From the IMG/VR virus record IMGVR_UViG_3300008113_000108, positions 57,418 through 121,417 of that record: a stretch of DNA of 64,000 nucleotides; one strand, given 5' to 3'. Position numbers and translations under genes: made by a program. The notes beneath the pieces were generated by a model that made no database searches, was not told the DNA's origin, and worked only from the letters and a program-made list of their open reading frames with translations. Below, one piece after another: positions 17,036 to 23,148 of this stretch. This DNA comes from a virus. Position 1 is the first letter of the stretch. Every line of letters starts with the position of its first letter.

Positions 17036-17079
17036 GGAGTTTTATAAATAATATTATAAAATAACATTTATAAAACTCC
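17036..17079 (+). promoter_or_regulatory. 13-bp inverted repeat carrying a late promoter and blocking the next start
   Basis: GGAGTTTTATAAA at 17036-17048 is perfectly complementary to TTTATAAAACTCC at 17067-17079. The late motif TATAAATA (17043-17050) lies in the left arm, and the right arm ends one base before the ATG at 17081. Read-through RNA would fold and hide the start, while late RNA begins inside the repeat and cannot fold it. Confidence 0.7.
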
Positions 17080-17080
17080 A

Positions 17081-18034
17081 ATGACAGAAACTCAAAGACT
17101 TTACGAATCATACTTTGCAGTATACAATGATGATCTCAGAGAGACTCTTTCTGAGGAAGCAGATCTATTTGAAGACGTAGATTATCTTTATGATGATGAG
17201 CTAGAAGAGATTGTTGACGAAACAATCGAGTCTATGATCGAAGAAGGTTATGATCTAGATGAGATTGAAGAAGCATTTGAAGACATTCTTGCAGAAGCTA
17301 CAGTAACTACTGGTCGTGGTGGTTATACAAAACTTAGCTCAGACAAGCGTTCAGCACCAGTAACAACTGGTCAAGGAACTGCAATGCGTCAGGCTGCTAG
17401 AAAGAAAGCTGTAGTATCTGCTGCTCGCCAGAGACAAGCTCAGGCAGTAAAGGATGCTCCAGGTAAAGCTGCAGGTAGAGTAAAGGCTGCGGTACAAAGT
17501 GGTGTAGCAAAAGCTAGAAAGGCAGTAGACACTGCTGCTGGCGATTATGCTGCTAAGCATAAACTAGTATCTGGCAAGAAGGGTCAAGCACTAAACAGAA
17601 GTGCTATCGGAATGAAGCAAGCTTCAAAAGATCCTTCTGGTCGTAGAGATATTCGTTCAAAGGTTGTTGGCCATCTTGCACAGAGAGCGGCTAACAAACT
17701 TCAGCGTGGAGTTGAAAAAGCAAAGGGTGCAGTTAAGTCTGCTGGTCAAGCTGCAGTAGCAAAAACTAAGTCTTCTAGCGATGCTGCTCAGGCTAAGATG
17801 CAAGCAGCAGGTTCTGCTGCGAAGAAGTCTGGTAAGAGCCTAGTCGGAAGAGTAGCTAGAAAGGTAGCTTCAGGTGCTGGTAAGCTTGCATCCAGACTTG
17901 GAGAAGAAGTAGATGTATACGATGTAGTTCTAGAGCATCTTCTAGAGGAAGGCTATGCCGAGACTCCAGAAGCAGCTCAGGCAATCATGGTTAATATGTC
18001 AGAAGCTTGGATCTCAGAGATCCTAGAAGGCTGA
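17081..18034 (+). CDS. Lys/Ala-rich H1-like virion-associated protein
   Basis: 317 residues in three blocks: a highly acidic N-terminus (1-72) ending in ILAE-A, which fits the gp21-type cleavage rule; a Lys/Ala/Arg-rich histone H1-like centre (about 100-270); and an acidic C-terminal module (YDVVLEHLLEEGYAETPEAA) containing LLEE-G, another potential cleavage site. I recall similar C-terminal modules in T4-like cyanophage head proteins. Likely a prohead-core or DNA-associated internal protein processed during maturation. No ribosome binding site is visible outside the upstream inverted repeat. Confidence 0.65.
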   Translation: MTETQRLYESYFAVYNDDLRETLSEEADLFEDVDYLYDDELEEIVDETIESMIEEGYDLDEIEEAFEDILAEATVTTGRGGYTKLSSDKRSAPVTTGQGTAMRQAARKKAVVSAARQRQAQAVKDAPGKAAGRVKAAVQSGVAKARKAVDTAAGDYAAKHKLVSGKKGQALNRSAIGMKQASKDPSGRRDIRSKVVGHLAQRAANKLQRGVEKAKGAVKSAGQAAVAKTKSSSDAAQAKMQAAGSAAKKSGKSLVGRVARKVASGAGKLASRLGEEVDVYDVVLEHLLEEGYAETPEAAQAIMVNMSEAWISEILEG

Positions 18035-18054
18035 TTTAAACCTCAAATTTCTCA

Positions 18055-18082
18055 AGAGACCCTATAGGGGTCTCTTTTTTTA
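18055..18082 (+). terminator. Intrinsic terminator
   Basis: AGAGACCC at 18055-18062 pairs with GGGTCTCT at 18068-18075 and is followed by seven T. It ends the nrdB / H1-like unit. Confidence 0.9.
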
Positions 18083-18156
18083 TGGCTGAGATCCCCAGTA
18101 AAAACGGCTGAAAAAACCCTGTTTTCTGCCTTATTAAGGGTTTTCTGGATGAGGGC

Positions 18157-18185
18157 TTGACAAGACTCCCAAAAGCATGTATAAT
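18157..18185 (+). promoter_or_regulatory. Consensus sigma70 promoter
   Basis: TTGACA (18157-18162), a 17-nt spacer and TATAAT (18180-18185): a perfect match to the bacterial consensus. It starts the accessory island. The 75 nt between the terminator and this promoter hold an AAAACCCT/AGGGTTTT inverted repeat. Confidence 0.85.
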
Positions 18186-18202
18186 AACTCTGTCAGGGTT
18201 CA

Positions 18203-18210
18203 GATAAATA
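18203..18210 (+). promoter_or_regulatory. Possible late promoter motif
   Basis: GATAAATA, 24 nt before the ATG at 18235, so the gene may be transcribed both early and late. Confidence 0.4.
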
Positions 18211-18234
18211 TTTTGAGTTATTATAGAATATATA

Positions 18235-18582
18235 ATGAAACCTCAGAGTGCTAAGGCTAAAGGTAGGAATTTACAGAAGTGGGTTAGAGATCAACTCATA
18301 GAACAACTAGAAATACATCCTGAAGATATTGAATCTAGATCTATGGGTGCTGGTGGAGAAGATTTGATTATGGCTAGAGCAGCCAGAAGTAAATTTCCCT
18401 TTTCTATAGAATGTAAAAATGTTGAAAAGTTAAATGTCTGGGAAGCATATGAGCAAGCTAAAGCAAACTGTGGAGATTATGAACCTATTGTGGTCATGAA
18501 AAAGAATCACAAGAAACCATTGGTAGTAGTAGACGCAGAGTACTTTATTAAACTATTCGGAGAGAAAAATGGCCAAGATTGA
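18235..18582 (+). CDS. PD-(D/E)xK nuclease, Holliday-junction-resolvase-like
   Basis: 115 residues. The restriction-like nuclease core shows E23/E31 in the first helices, SMGAGGEDLIM near residue 36 (catalytic Asp), and FSIECKN near 56 (the E-x-K motif), followed by an amphipathic helix VWEAYEQAKAN. Small stand-alone proteins with this layout include phage resolvases and VRR-Nuc-like nucleases. Role in branched-DNA processing is inferred. It overlaps the following gene by 14 nt. Confidence 0.7.
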   Translation: MKPQSAKAKGRNLQKWVRDQLIEQLEIHPEDIESRSMGAGGEDLIMARAARSKFPFSIECKNVEKLNVWEAYEQAKANCGDYEPIVVMKKNHKKPLVVVDAEYFIKLFGEKNGQD

Positions 18583-19270
18583 TCTACATAACTTCTTCAA
18601 ACATTTTGACGAAAAGAATCCAAAGCATGTTGCTGCGGTAGCACAGTTTGAAGAAGTATTATTAAAAAAAGTCCCAGAAGAAATGGATGATGTTTCTACA
18701 TGGGTTAAAACATTTAGAAGTAAACCAGAAAAAAAGGCACTAAATATTCTGGATAATTTTCCATGGTTCCCTCAAACAGATAATTACAGAGATGCTAACC
18801 GTACTTGTAACAGTTCTAGTTGTGCTATGTGTCTTGAGTATTTTAAACCAGGCACGTTAAAAGGACCAAAAGGAGACGATGCTTATGTTCAGAAAGTCTT
18901 CTCAATCGGAGATACCACAGATCACTTGGTACAAACAAGGGTTCTTGCTTCTTATGGAATTAAGTCGAGTTTCAGCTATTCCCTTTCTTTTGCTGATCTT
19001 GATCGAGAGCTTGCCGCTGGTAGACCTGTTGTTATTGGTATTCTTCATAGGGGCACTCTATCTGCTCCCACGGGAGGACACATGGTAGTTGTGATTGGCC
19101 GCACACCTGCTGGAGATTACATCGTAAATGACCCCTACGGTAGCCTCAACGACGGCTATACTGGTCCAGTGACCAATGGTAAAGGAGCAGTCTATCGACG
19201 ATCTGATCTAGCTCGTAGATGGTGTCCAGGTGGCAAGGATGGCTGGGGTAGGGTTTTCCAGGCACCATAA
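18569..19270 (+). CDS. C39-like (papain-fold) cysteine peptidase
   Basis: 233 residues. A possible catalytic triad is visible: Cys in CNSSSCAMC near residue 84, His in GGHMVVVIG near 169, and NDPYG near 187, the pattern of C39-like peptidases that share the papain fold. No secretion signal is seen. Possible roles are cleavage of a peptidoglycan peptide or a host protein; sequence alone does not decide. It overlaps the nuclease gene and is followed by a late motif at 19275. Confidence 0.7.
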   Translation: MAKIDLHNFFKHFDEKNPKHVAAVAQFEEVLLKKVPEEMDDVSTWVKTFRSKPEKKALNILDNFPWFPQTDNYRDANRTCNSSSCAMCLEYFKPGTLKGPKGDDAYVQKVFSIGDTTDHLVQTRVLASYGIKSSFSYSLSFADLDRELAAGRPVVIGILHRGTLSAPTGGHMVVVIGRTPAGDYIVNDPYGSLNDGYTGPVTNGKGAVYRRSDLARRWCPGGKDGWGRVFQAP

Positions 19271-19274
19271 GTTT

Positions 19275-19282
19275 TATAAATA
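19275..19282 (+). promoter_or_regulatory. T4-like late promoter (consensus)
   Basis: TATAAATA four nucleotides after the peptidase stop. It would transcribe the tRNA-Tyr / RlpA region late. Confidence 0.6.
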
Positions 19283-19293
19283 TCCCAAACACC

Positions 19294-19322
19294 TTGACAA
19301 CCAAATAGAAGTGTGTTAAGAT
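19294..19322 (+). promoter_or_regulatory. Sigma70-type promoter for the tRNA island
   Basis: TTGACA (19294-19299), a 17-nt spacer ending in TGT, and TAAGAT (19317-19322). It lies 116 nt upstream of tRNA-Tyr. Confidence 0.7.
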
Positions 19323-19438
19323 TGTTTTAAGTCTGAATCCAGTAAACCTTTTGGCATCTCCGCCACGAGTCCTGCTGGAAATATGTTACTCGCTATGCAG
19401 ATAGCATAGAAGGAGGCATTACTGGTTTCAGGCTTATC
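19323..19438 (+). other. Non-coding leader of the tRNA island
   Basis: No ORF. It can form GCTAT-GCAG-ATAGC and a CCAGT/ACTGG pairing. It is probably the 5' leader removed when tRNA-Tyr is processed. Confidence 0.4.
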
Positions 19439-19521
19439 GGGTAGGTGTCCGAGTGGTTTAAGGAACCTGACTGTAAATCAGGCGGCTCTGTCCAACGCTG
19501 GTTCAAATCCAGCCCTGCCCA
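19439..19521 (+). tRNA. tRNA-Tyr (GTA)
   Basis: Class II cloverleaf. The acceptor GGGTAGG pairs with CCTGCCC, the anticodon arm is CCTGA-CTGTAAA-TCAGG, a long variable arm is present, and the T arm has GGTTCAAATCC. No encoded CCA. Confidence 0.9.
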
Positions 19522-19642
19522 TTGACAACACCAATTTATATTATAAGCGATTGAGTTGTTGTCATTTTGTGCCCAGGAGATTGCCTCTTGAAAAAGAGGT
19601 GTACCCCTTTCTCTATTGGGATGTAGAGTTCTATTCAAATTA
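19522..19642 (+). other. Spacer with two strong hairpins
   Basis: TGACAACA (from 19523) can pair with TGTTGTCA near 19556-19563. CCTCTT-GAAA-AAGAGG (19584-19599) is a 6-bp GNRA hairpin without a T run. No tRNA could be fitted here. Confidence 0.4.
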
Positions 19643-20005
19643 ATGCGTTTTATTTCAACACTTCTTATCGCTTCAACACTTCTTGGATTTACGCCCCAAA
19701 AAGCTGAAGCAGCCAGCGGATGTTCAATGGCTTCTCATTATGGTGTCGGTGATGGATATCACGGTCAAACCACCGCTAACGGTGAAAGATACAATGCATA
19801 TGGTAAATCAGTAGCACATAAATGGCTTCCATTTGGTACTAGATTACGAGTGACAAATCAACGAAATGGAAAATCAGTTATTGTGCGAGTGAATGATAGA
19901 GGTCCATATGTCGGAGGACGAGACCTCGATCTGTCCTACGGGGCATTCTCTTCAATTGCACACCCAGGACAGGGAGTGGCGAGTGTCTGTTACTCTAGAG
20001 TTTAA
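19643..20005 (+). CDS. Secreted RlpA-like double-psi beta-barrel protein
   Basis: 120 residues from the ATG at 19643. A signal peptide (MRFISTLLIASTLLGFTPQKAEA) with an AEA cleavage site precedes a short mature RlpA-type domain: ASHYG, GERYNAYG, AHKWLPFGTRLRVTN, NGKSVIVRVNDRGPY, GRDLDLSYGA. The conserved His and Asp of RlpA lytic transglycosylases are in these motifs. Two cysteines near the mature ends may form a disulfide. There is no convincing lipobox. The product likely acts in the periplasm on peptidoglycan, assisting lysis or wall remodelling; the exact activity is inferred. Confidence 0.8.
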   Translation: MRFISTLLIASTLLGFTPQKAEAASGCSMASHYGVGDGYHGQTTANGERYNAYGKSVAHKWLPFGTRLRVTNQRNGKSVIVRVNDRGPYVGGRDLDLSYGAFSSIAHPGQGVASVCYSRV

Positions 20006-20007
20006 CA

Positions 20008-20036
20008 GATAAATATAGGGGAGACTTGATCTCCCC
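20008..20036 (+). promoter_or_regulatory. Late motif followed by a hairpin before the next start
   Basis: GATAAATA (20008-20015) is followed directly by GGGGAGA-CTTGA-TCTCCCC (20018-20036). The hairpin ends 6 nt before the ATG at 20043. With only a TTCCTC tail it is a weak terminator at best; it may control translation. Confidence 0.5.
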
Positions 20037-20042
20037 TTCCTC

Positions 20043-20441
20043 ATGAATAAGAAGCAGGTAATAAATTTTGCAATCATTGGTGTAATACTTACATCATCAG
20101 TAGGTGTACTTACAAAATGTACAGGGATTGATGAGATACATTGGTATGACCTGATTGACGAAATTCAAAGAAAGTATTTTCCAAACAGTCAATTAAACGA
20201 CTATATAATAAAGGATCCAGCACTCCTTGACCGTCGTGTTAAGAGAGATGTCGATAAAGCGATCAGTGATTATGAACGCTTGACAGGAGATGATGGACGT
20301 GTTAGACTTCCATCACCACGATACTCAGAAAAGCCCATAGATAGTTCTGTGTGCTATACTGATGAGTGTCGAGCACTAGGAGGAGAAATCCGACTTTGCT
20401 CTCCATGGGTTCCAGACTGCCCCTTGACAAACCGAGAATAG
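20043..20441 (+). CDS. Membrane-anchored or exported hypothetical protein
   Basis: 132 residues. The N-terminus NKKQVINFAIIGVILTSSVGVL is a signal or anchor segment, followed by a soluble domain with four cysteines in the last 30 residues (CYTDEC, LCSPWVPDC) that could form disulfides in the periplasm. Its neighbour is the secreted RlpA-like protein. Function unknown. Confidence 0.65.
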   Translation: MNKKQVINFAIIGVILTSSVGVLTKCTGIDEIHWYDLIDEIQRKYFPNSQLNDYIIKDPALLDRRVKRDVDKAISDYERLTGDDGRVRLPSPRYSEKPIDSSVCYTDECRALGGEIRLCSPWVPDCPLTNRE

Positions 20442-20452
20442 TCTGGTACAAT
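20424..20452 (+). promoter_or_regulatory. Sigma70-type promoter for tRNA-Arg
   Basis: TTGACA (20424-20429), a 17-nt spacer ending in TGG, and TACAAT (20447-20452). It overlaps the end of the preceding gene and lies 12 nt before tRNA-Arg. Confidence 0.75.
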
Positions 20453-20464
20453 TAACTGGCAAAT

Positions 20465-20538
20465 GACTCAGTAGCTCAGTTGGATAGAGCATCTGCCTTC
20501 TAAGCAGTTGGTCGGGGGTTCAAGTCCCTCCTGAGTCG
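20465..20538 (+). tRNA. tRNA-Arg (TCT)
   Basis: Acceptor GACTCAG pairs with CTGAGTC. The anticodon loop is CTTCTAA; the first anticodon-stem pair is a T-T mismatch. The D arm (AGCTCAGTTGGATAGAGC) and T arm (GGGTTCAAGTCCC) are normal. Confidence 0.88.
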
Positions 20539-20567
20539 TGACAACTGAATATTTAAGGTATGCACCA

Positions 20568-20822
20568 ATGTACAAAATTAGATGCAAAGATTGCAACATG
20601 GAGTTGCATGTAACTCAACCAAATCGTGGTCAATCATGTAAGTGTCCCAATAGAGCTTACATACGACTTGACAATAACGGATTACCTGTTATAGTAGCTG
20701 ATGACATGACCAGAATTGAAATGGTAAGTGGATTTACAAAACCAAAAGAGAAACAAAAGTCTGTTGAACATTTTGATGTTCCCAAGAGACGAATACGCAG
20801 ACTAGATTACGAAGTTCGTTAA
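20568..20822 (+). CDS. Small zinc-ribbon-like protein
   Basis: 84 residues from the ATG at 20568 (AAGG upstream). A longer reading from a GTG would start inside tRNA-Arg. The N-terminus has CKDC and CKC, a probable zinc knuckle, followed by a basic C-terminus (PKRRIRRLDYEVR). Possibly nucleic-acid binding; no named function. Confidence 0.65.
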   Translation: MYKIRCKDCNMELHVTQPNRGQSCKCPNRAYIRLDNNGLPVIVADDMTRIEMVSGFTKPKEKQKSVEHFDVPKRRIRRLDYEVR

Positions 20823-20831
20823 TTTAGTCTA

Positions 20832-20903
20832 GGGAGTATAGCTTAATGGTTAGAGCGGGCTCCTTATAAGGGCTTAGTCTGGGTTCAACTCCCAGTATTC
20901 CCA
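20832..20903 (+). tRNA. tRNA-Ile (TAT)
   Basis: Acceptor GGGAGTA pairs with TATTCCC (one G-T). The anticodon arm is GGCTC-CTTATAA-GGGCT, giving anticodon TAT for the AUA codon. The T arm is TGGGTTCAACTCCCA. Confidence 0.83.
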
Positions 20904-21173
20904 TTAGGAATCGACGGGTTCCTAAAGAATGTGGCAGAACAATCCTTGTGGTTACTCACGGGATAATGCAATAGGTTAGGGGTGGTGCCCGCTGTATCGT
21001 TGAGAAATCAAAGGTATAGAACTTCCGACCAAGAAGAATCTAGGTTCCTGGAAATACGGTTGTCAGTGTAACCATCCAGGTTGTGGGTATGACAGATTCC
21101 CACCATTCACCCAAAACATTCATCATCAGAGGTTGCCAGTTTGCAGATGATGTCTCAGTAATAACTGGAATTG
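20904..21173 (+). other. Structured non-coding stretch between tRNA genes
   Basis: 270 nt with no supportable ORF and no cloverleaf, but with many hairpins: TTAGGAA/TTCCTAA (20904-20925) directly behind tRNA-Ile; CCTGGA/TCCAGG with inner GGTT/AACC (21047-21080); GTGGG/CCCAC (21083-21103); CATCATC/GATGATG (21121-21152); and a competing CCAGTT/AACTGG (21136-21168). It could be decayed tRNA genes or a structured RNA. Confidence 0.45.
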
Positions 21174-21233
21174 GGAAGAATAATGAAGCCGCTTGATTTT
21201 AAATCAAGATTAAACATGCATCTTATTCTTCCA
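21174..21233 (+). ncRNA. Two-level hairpin resembling a tRNA without D and T arms
   Basis: A perfect 10-bp outer stem, GGAAGAATAA with TTATTCTTCC, encloses CTTGA-TTTTAAA-TCAAG, a 5-bp stem with a 7-base loop like an anticodon arm. It ends five bases before tRNA-Glu. Loop positions 34-36 would read TTA. It may be a tRNA relic or a processing signal. Confidence 0.4.
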
Positions 21234-21238
21234 TCAAG

Positions 21239-21309
21239 GTCTCATCGTCTAACTGGTCAGGACGACGCCCTTTCAAGGCGTAAATTCGGGTTCAATCCCC
21301 GATGAGACT
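21239..21309 (+). tRNA. tRNA-Glu (TTC)
   Basis: Acceptor GTCTCAT pairs with ATGAGAC. The anticodon loop CTTTCAA sits in a CGCC/GGCG stem, and the T arm is CGGGTTCAATCCCCG. Confidence 0.88.
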
Positions 21310-21313
21310 ACCA

Positions 21314-21387
21314 CGGGCATTAGCTCAGTTTGGTAGAGCGCCGTCTTTGGGAGGCGGATGCCGAAGGTTCAAATCCTTCATGCCCGA
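21314..21387 (+). tRNA. tRNA-Pro (TGG)
   Basis: Acceptor CGGGCAT pairs with ATGCCCG. The anticodon arm is CCGTC-TTTGGGA-GGCGG and the T arm is GAAGGTTCAAATCCTTC. It lies only four bases after tRNA-Glu. Confidence 0.9.
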
Positions 21388-21488
21388 CTTACCGTTACCA
21401 GAACTTTTTCTGACGGTATATCGTAGATGAACTGCAAAGTCAGTATACGGATAGAGGTTAGGTCCCTGGTTTCACACCTAATCCATCT
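21388..21488 (+). other. Spacer with nested hairpins
   Basis: TACCGT/ACGGTA encloses CAGAA/TTCTG (about 21390-21419), and TTAGG/CCTAA lies near the 3' end. No gene seen. Confidence 0.35.
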
Positions 21489-21561
21489 GGGGGATTAGCT
21501 CAATTGGTAGAGCAGCGCCTTTGCAAGGCGAAGGTTAGGAGTTCAAATCTCCTATTCTCCA
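21489..21561 (+). tRNA. tRNA-Ala (TGC)
   Basis: Acceptor GGGGGAT pairs with ATTCTCC (two G-T pairs). The anticodon arm is GCGCC-TTTGCAA-GGCGA and the T arm is AGGAGTTCAAATCTCCT. Confidence 0.88.
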
Positions 21562-21581
21562 TTCCCACTATATTATTTTTT

Positions 21582-21695
21582 ATGGGAGACTCAGTTAAGT
21601 ATCAAATTGAAAAGGCTGAACATGCACTTCGTTCTGCACTTGAACTAGGTGCAATGCATGAAGATCCTTATACTCTTCAGCTTTACAAAAGCTAG
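21582..21695 (+). CDS. Microprotein, 37 residues
   Basis: Reads MGDSVKYQIEKAEHALRSAL and on to QLYKS, a single amphipathic helix, beginning 20 nt after tRNA-Ala behind a T-rich stretch. I have the impression that this peptide recurs in cyanophage tRNA regions; function unknown. Confidence 0.6.
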   Translation: MGDSVKYQIEKAEHALRSALELGAMHEDPYTLQLYKS

Positions 21696-21709
21696 GTTAC
21701 ATTATTATC

Positions 21710-21826
21710 ATGGGTAAAACTCAACATGTAGTAGAAGACTTTAACGTAGAAGGTGGAATTCCTTTTGCCACAAATTATCCTAATGTTGAGGAAGTTAATT
21801 CTCCAGACATTAATCTAATTACCTAA
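21710..21826 (+). CDS. Microprotein, 38 residues
   Basis: Reads MGKTQHVVEDFNVEGGIPF and on to DINLIT. It starts 14 nt behind the previous microprotein, with no clear ribosome binding site. Acidic; function unknown. A CTAAATA motif overlaps its stop. Confidence 0.45.
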   Translation: MGKTQHVVEDFNVEGGIPFATNYPNVEEVNSPDINLIT

Positions 21827-21880
21827 ATATCATCAATACCTCTCAAGCCTATCTAAAGAAGCTCAAACAGAGAGGTCACT

Positions 21881-21951
21881 GCGAATGTGGTGTAGCGGTA
21901 ACATCCCATCCTTCCAAGTTGGTGTCACGGGTTCGATCCCCGTCATTCGCT
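21881..21951 (+). tRNA. tRNA-Gly (TCC)
   Basis: Acceptor GCGAATG pairs with CATTCGC. The anticodon arm is CCATC-CTTCCAA-GTTGG and the T arm is ACGGGTTCGATCCCCGT. Confidence 0.9.
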
Positions 21952-21972
21952 TCCTCAATCCTTGAGGTTATT

Positions 21973-22128
21973 ATGTCACTTATTTCACAAAAAGATAGGG
22001 ATCTTGCTATTGAAGCATTAGACTTCTATCTCTTCAATAAAAAATTTGATTTTACTGAAGAAAAAAGAATGGAAGTTAATGCTCTCATTAACTGGATTAA
22101 ACTAGAAAAAACTAAACATGAAAATTAA
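21973..22128 (+). CDS. Small charged helical protein, 51 residues
   Basis: The ATG at 21973 follows GAGG at 21964-21967. A longer reading would begin inside tRNA-Gly and is rejected. The sequence (SLISQKDRDLAIEALDFYLF and on) is helical and charged. It overlaps the next microprotein by 11 nt. Function unknown. Confidence 0.6.
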   Translation: MSLISQKDRDLAIEALDFYLFNKKFDFTEEKRMEVNALINWIKLEKTKHEN

Positions 22129-22282
22129 TCTTTGGTATTGTGAACATATGAAACAATGGAGATGGACTCTTGTAGATGATCATCGTCCAGTTGTTAAAAT
22201 GGAGTCTGGTCAACAACCAGATCTTCGGGTAGCAATGAATGACATTGCAAACACTGTTGAATATATGTTAAGTCATCAGTGA
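22118..22282 (+). CDS. Small protein, 54 residues
   Basis: Begins MKINLWYCEHMKQWRWTLVD; Trp-rich N-terminus, then a helical C-terminus. It overlaps the previous frame by 11 nt and ends seven bases before tRNA-Asn. Function unknown. Confidence 0.6.
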   Translation: MKINLWYCEHMKQWRWTLVDDHRPVVKMESGQQPDLRVAMNDIANTVEYMLSHQ

Positions 22283-22288
22283 TTTCTT

Positions 22289-22360
22289 TGGGGTGTAGTT
22301 CAGCGGTAGAACGCTTGACTGTTAATCAAGTTGTCGCAGGTTCGATCCCTGCCACCCCAG
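22289..22360 (+). tRNA. tRNA-Asn (GTT)
   Basis: Acceptor TGGGGTG pairs with CACCCCA. The anticodon arm is CTTGA-CTGTTAA-TCAAG and the T arm is GCAGGTTCGATCCCTGC. Confidence 0.92.
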
Positions 22361-22379
22361 TTACTACAATTCGTAGTAA
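22361..22379 (+). other. Hairpin abutting the tRNA-Asn 3' end
   Basis: TTACTAC-AATTC-GTAGTAA is a perfect 7-bp stem starting directly after the tRNA discriminator base. It may help 3' processing, as at tRNA-Ile (20904). Confidence 0.45.
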
Positions 22380-22463
22380 ACTGTAGGAACCAAAACCTCT
22401 TCCTGGTCACTGGCTGGGTAATGTAAAGAGGGAGGCTTAAGGTGATGCTCTCCCCTCCTACCA

Positions 22464-22470
22464 CTAAATA
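22464..22470 (+). promoter_or_regulatory. T4-like late promoter motif
   Basis: CTAAATA, 21 nt before the ATG at 22492. Confidence 0.5.
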
Positions 22471-22491
22471 CATGTATCGAAGGATACAGTC

Positions 22492-22752
22492 ATGAAATAT
22501 AAGATCTCATCGAACTATTGTTTTTACAATAACGAAATTGTTGAGATGTATTTCATCAATAATGTTCCATTTACATTTGAAGAACTTCCTCAAATAATGC
22601 AGGATGATCCCTACATTCAAATTGAAGCTTCAAACAATGAAGAGTATAGTCCAGAAGATCTATATAAAACTTCATTCTATTTGATAGACGAAGAATGTCA
22701 TCCTTGTTTATTCCCAGTGGACTTAGAAAACCCAGAAGATATGCCTGAGTAA
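22492..22752 (+). CDS. Hypothetical acidic protein, 86 residues
   Basis: AAGGA lies 9 nt before the ATG. The protein is acidic, with four Cys but no zinc-finger spacing. It has a late motif upstream and an inverted repeat with a second late motif at its end. Function unknown. Confidence 0.6.
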   Translation: MKYKISSNYCFYNNEIVEMYFINNVPFTFEELPQIMQDDPYIQIEASNNEEYSPEDLYKTSFYLIDEECHPCLFPVDLENPEDMPE

Positions 22753-22781
22753 TTTGTAAATACTATAAATAGTTACAAATT
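22751..22781 (+). promoter_or_regulatory. Inverted repeat around a consensus late promoter
   Basis: AATTTGTAA (22751-22759) and TTACAAATT (22773-22781) are perfect complements around TATAAATA (22764-22771), just upstream of the HNH gene start at 22792. Read-through RNA can fold a hairpin next to the start; RNA made from the late promoter cannot. Confidence 0.6.
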
Positions 22782-22791
22782 ACTTTCTAGT

Positions 22792-23148
22792 ATGAAAACT
22801 TGTTCTAAGTGTGGTATAGAAAAACCATTGACAGAATACCACTCTGCTGGTATTATAGATGGCAAAAGATACCTTCGTGGAGAATGTAAAGTTTGCCAAA
22901 AGAAGGTAGTCAAAAAAAGAAACAATTCTATCCGTGAAGACTACATTGAATGGAAAAAAACTCTCAAGTGTAATAGATGTGGATTTGATGATTATCGTGC
23001 TCTTCAATTTCATCATGAGAGAGACAAAGAATATAATATAGCAGAAATGCTTCGTTCTGGATTTTCTCTTGAAAAGATTAAATTTGAAGCAGAGAAATGT
23101 AAAGTTCTTTGTGCTAATTGTCATCAGATTCATCATTCACGCCTCTAA
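22792..23148 (+). CDS. HNH endonuclease with N-terminal zinc finger
   Basis: 118 residues. CSKCG (residue 4) and CKVC (32) form an N-terminal zinc finger. A second Cys pair (CNRCGFDD, about 62) begins the HNH core, with LQFHHERDKEYN near 74 and CANCHQIHHSRL at the C-terminus giving the catalytic His and zinc ligands. It is probably a free-standing homing endonuclease. It lies among tRNA genes, and its last 8 nt overlap tRNA-Thr. The late promoter inside an inverted repeat resembles control of T4 I-TevI. Confidence 0.82.
   Translation: MKTCSKCGIEKPLTEYHSAGIIDGKRYLRGECKVCQKKVVKKRNNSIREDYIEWKKTLKCNRCGFDDYRALQFHHERDKEYNIAEMLRSGFSLEKIKFEAEKCKVLCANCHQIHHSRL

Noticed and set aside
18084-18113. Nine-codon ATG frame directly after the terminator T run
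   Set aside because: Too short and no supporting signal.
19560-19642. Possible extra tRNA before the RlpA-like gene
   Set aside because: Has one strong hairpin but no matching acceptor stem or T arm.
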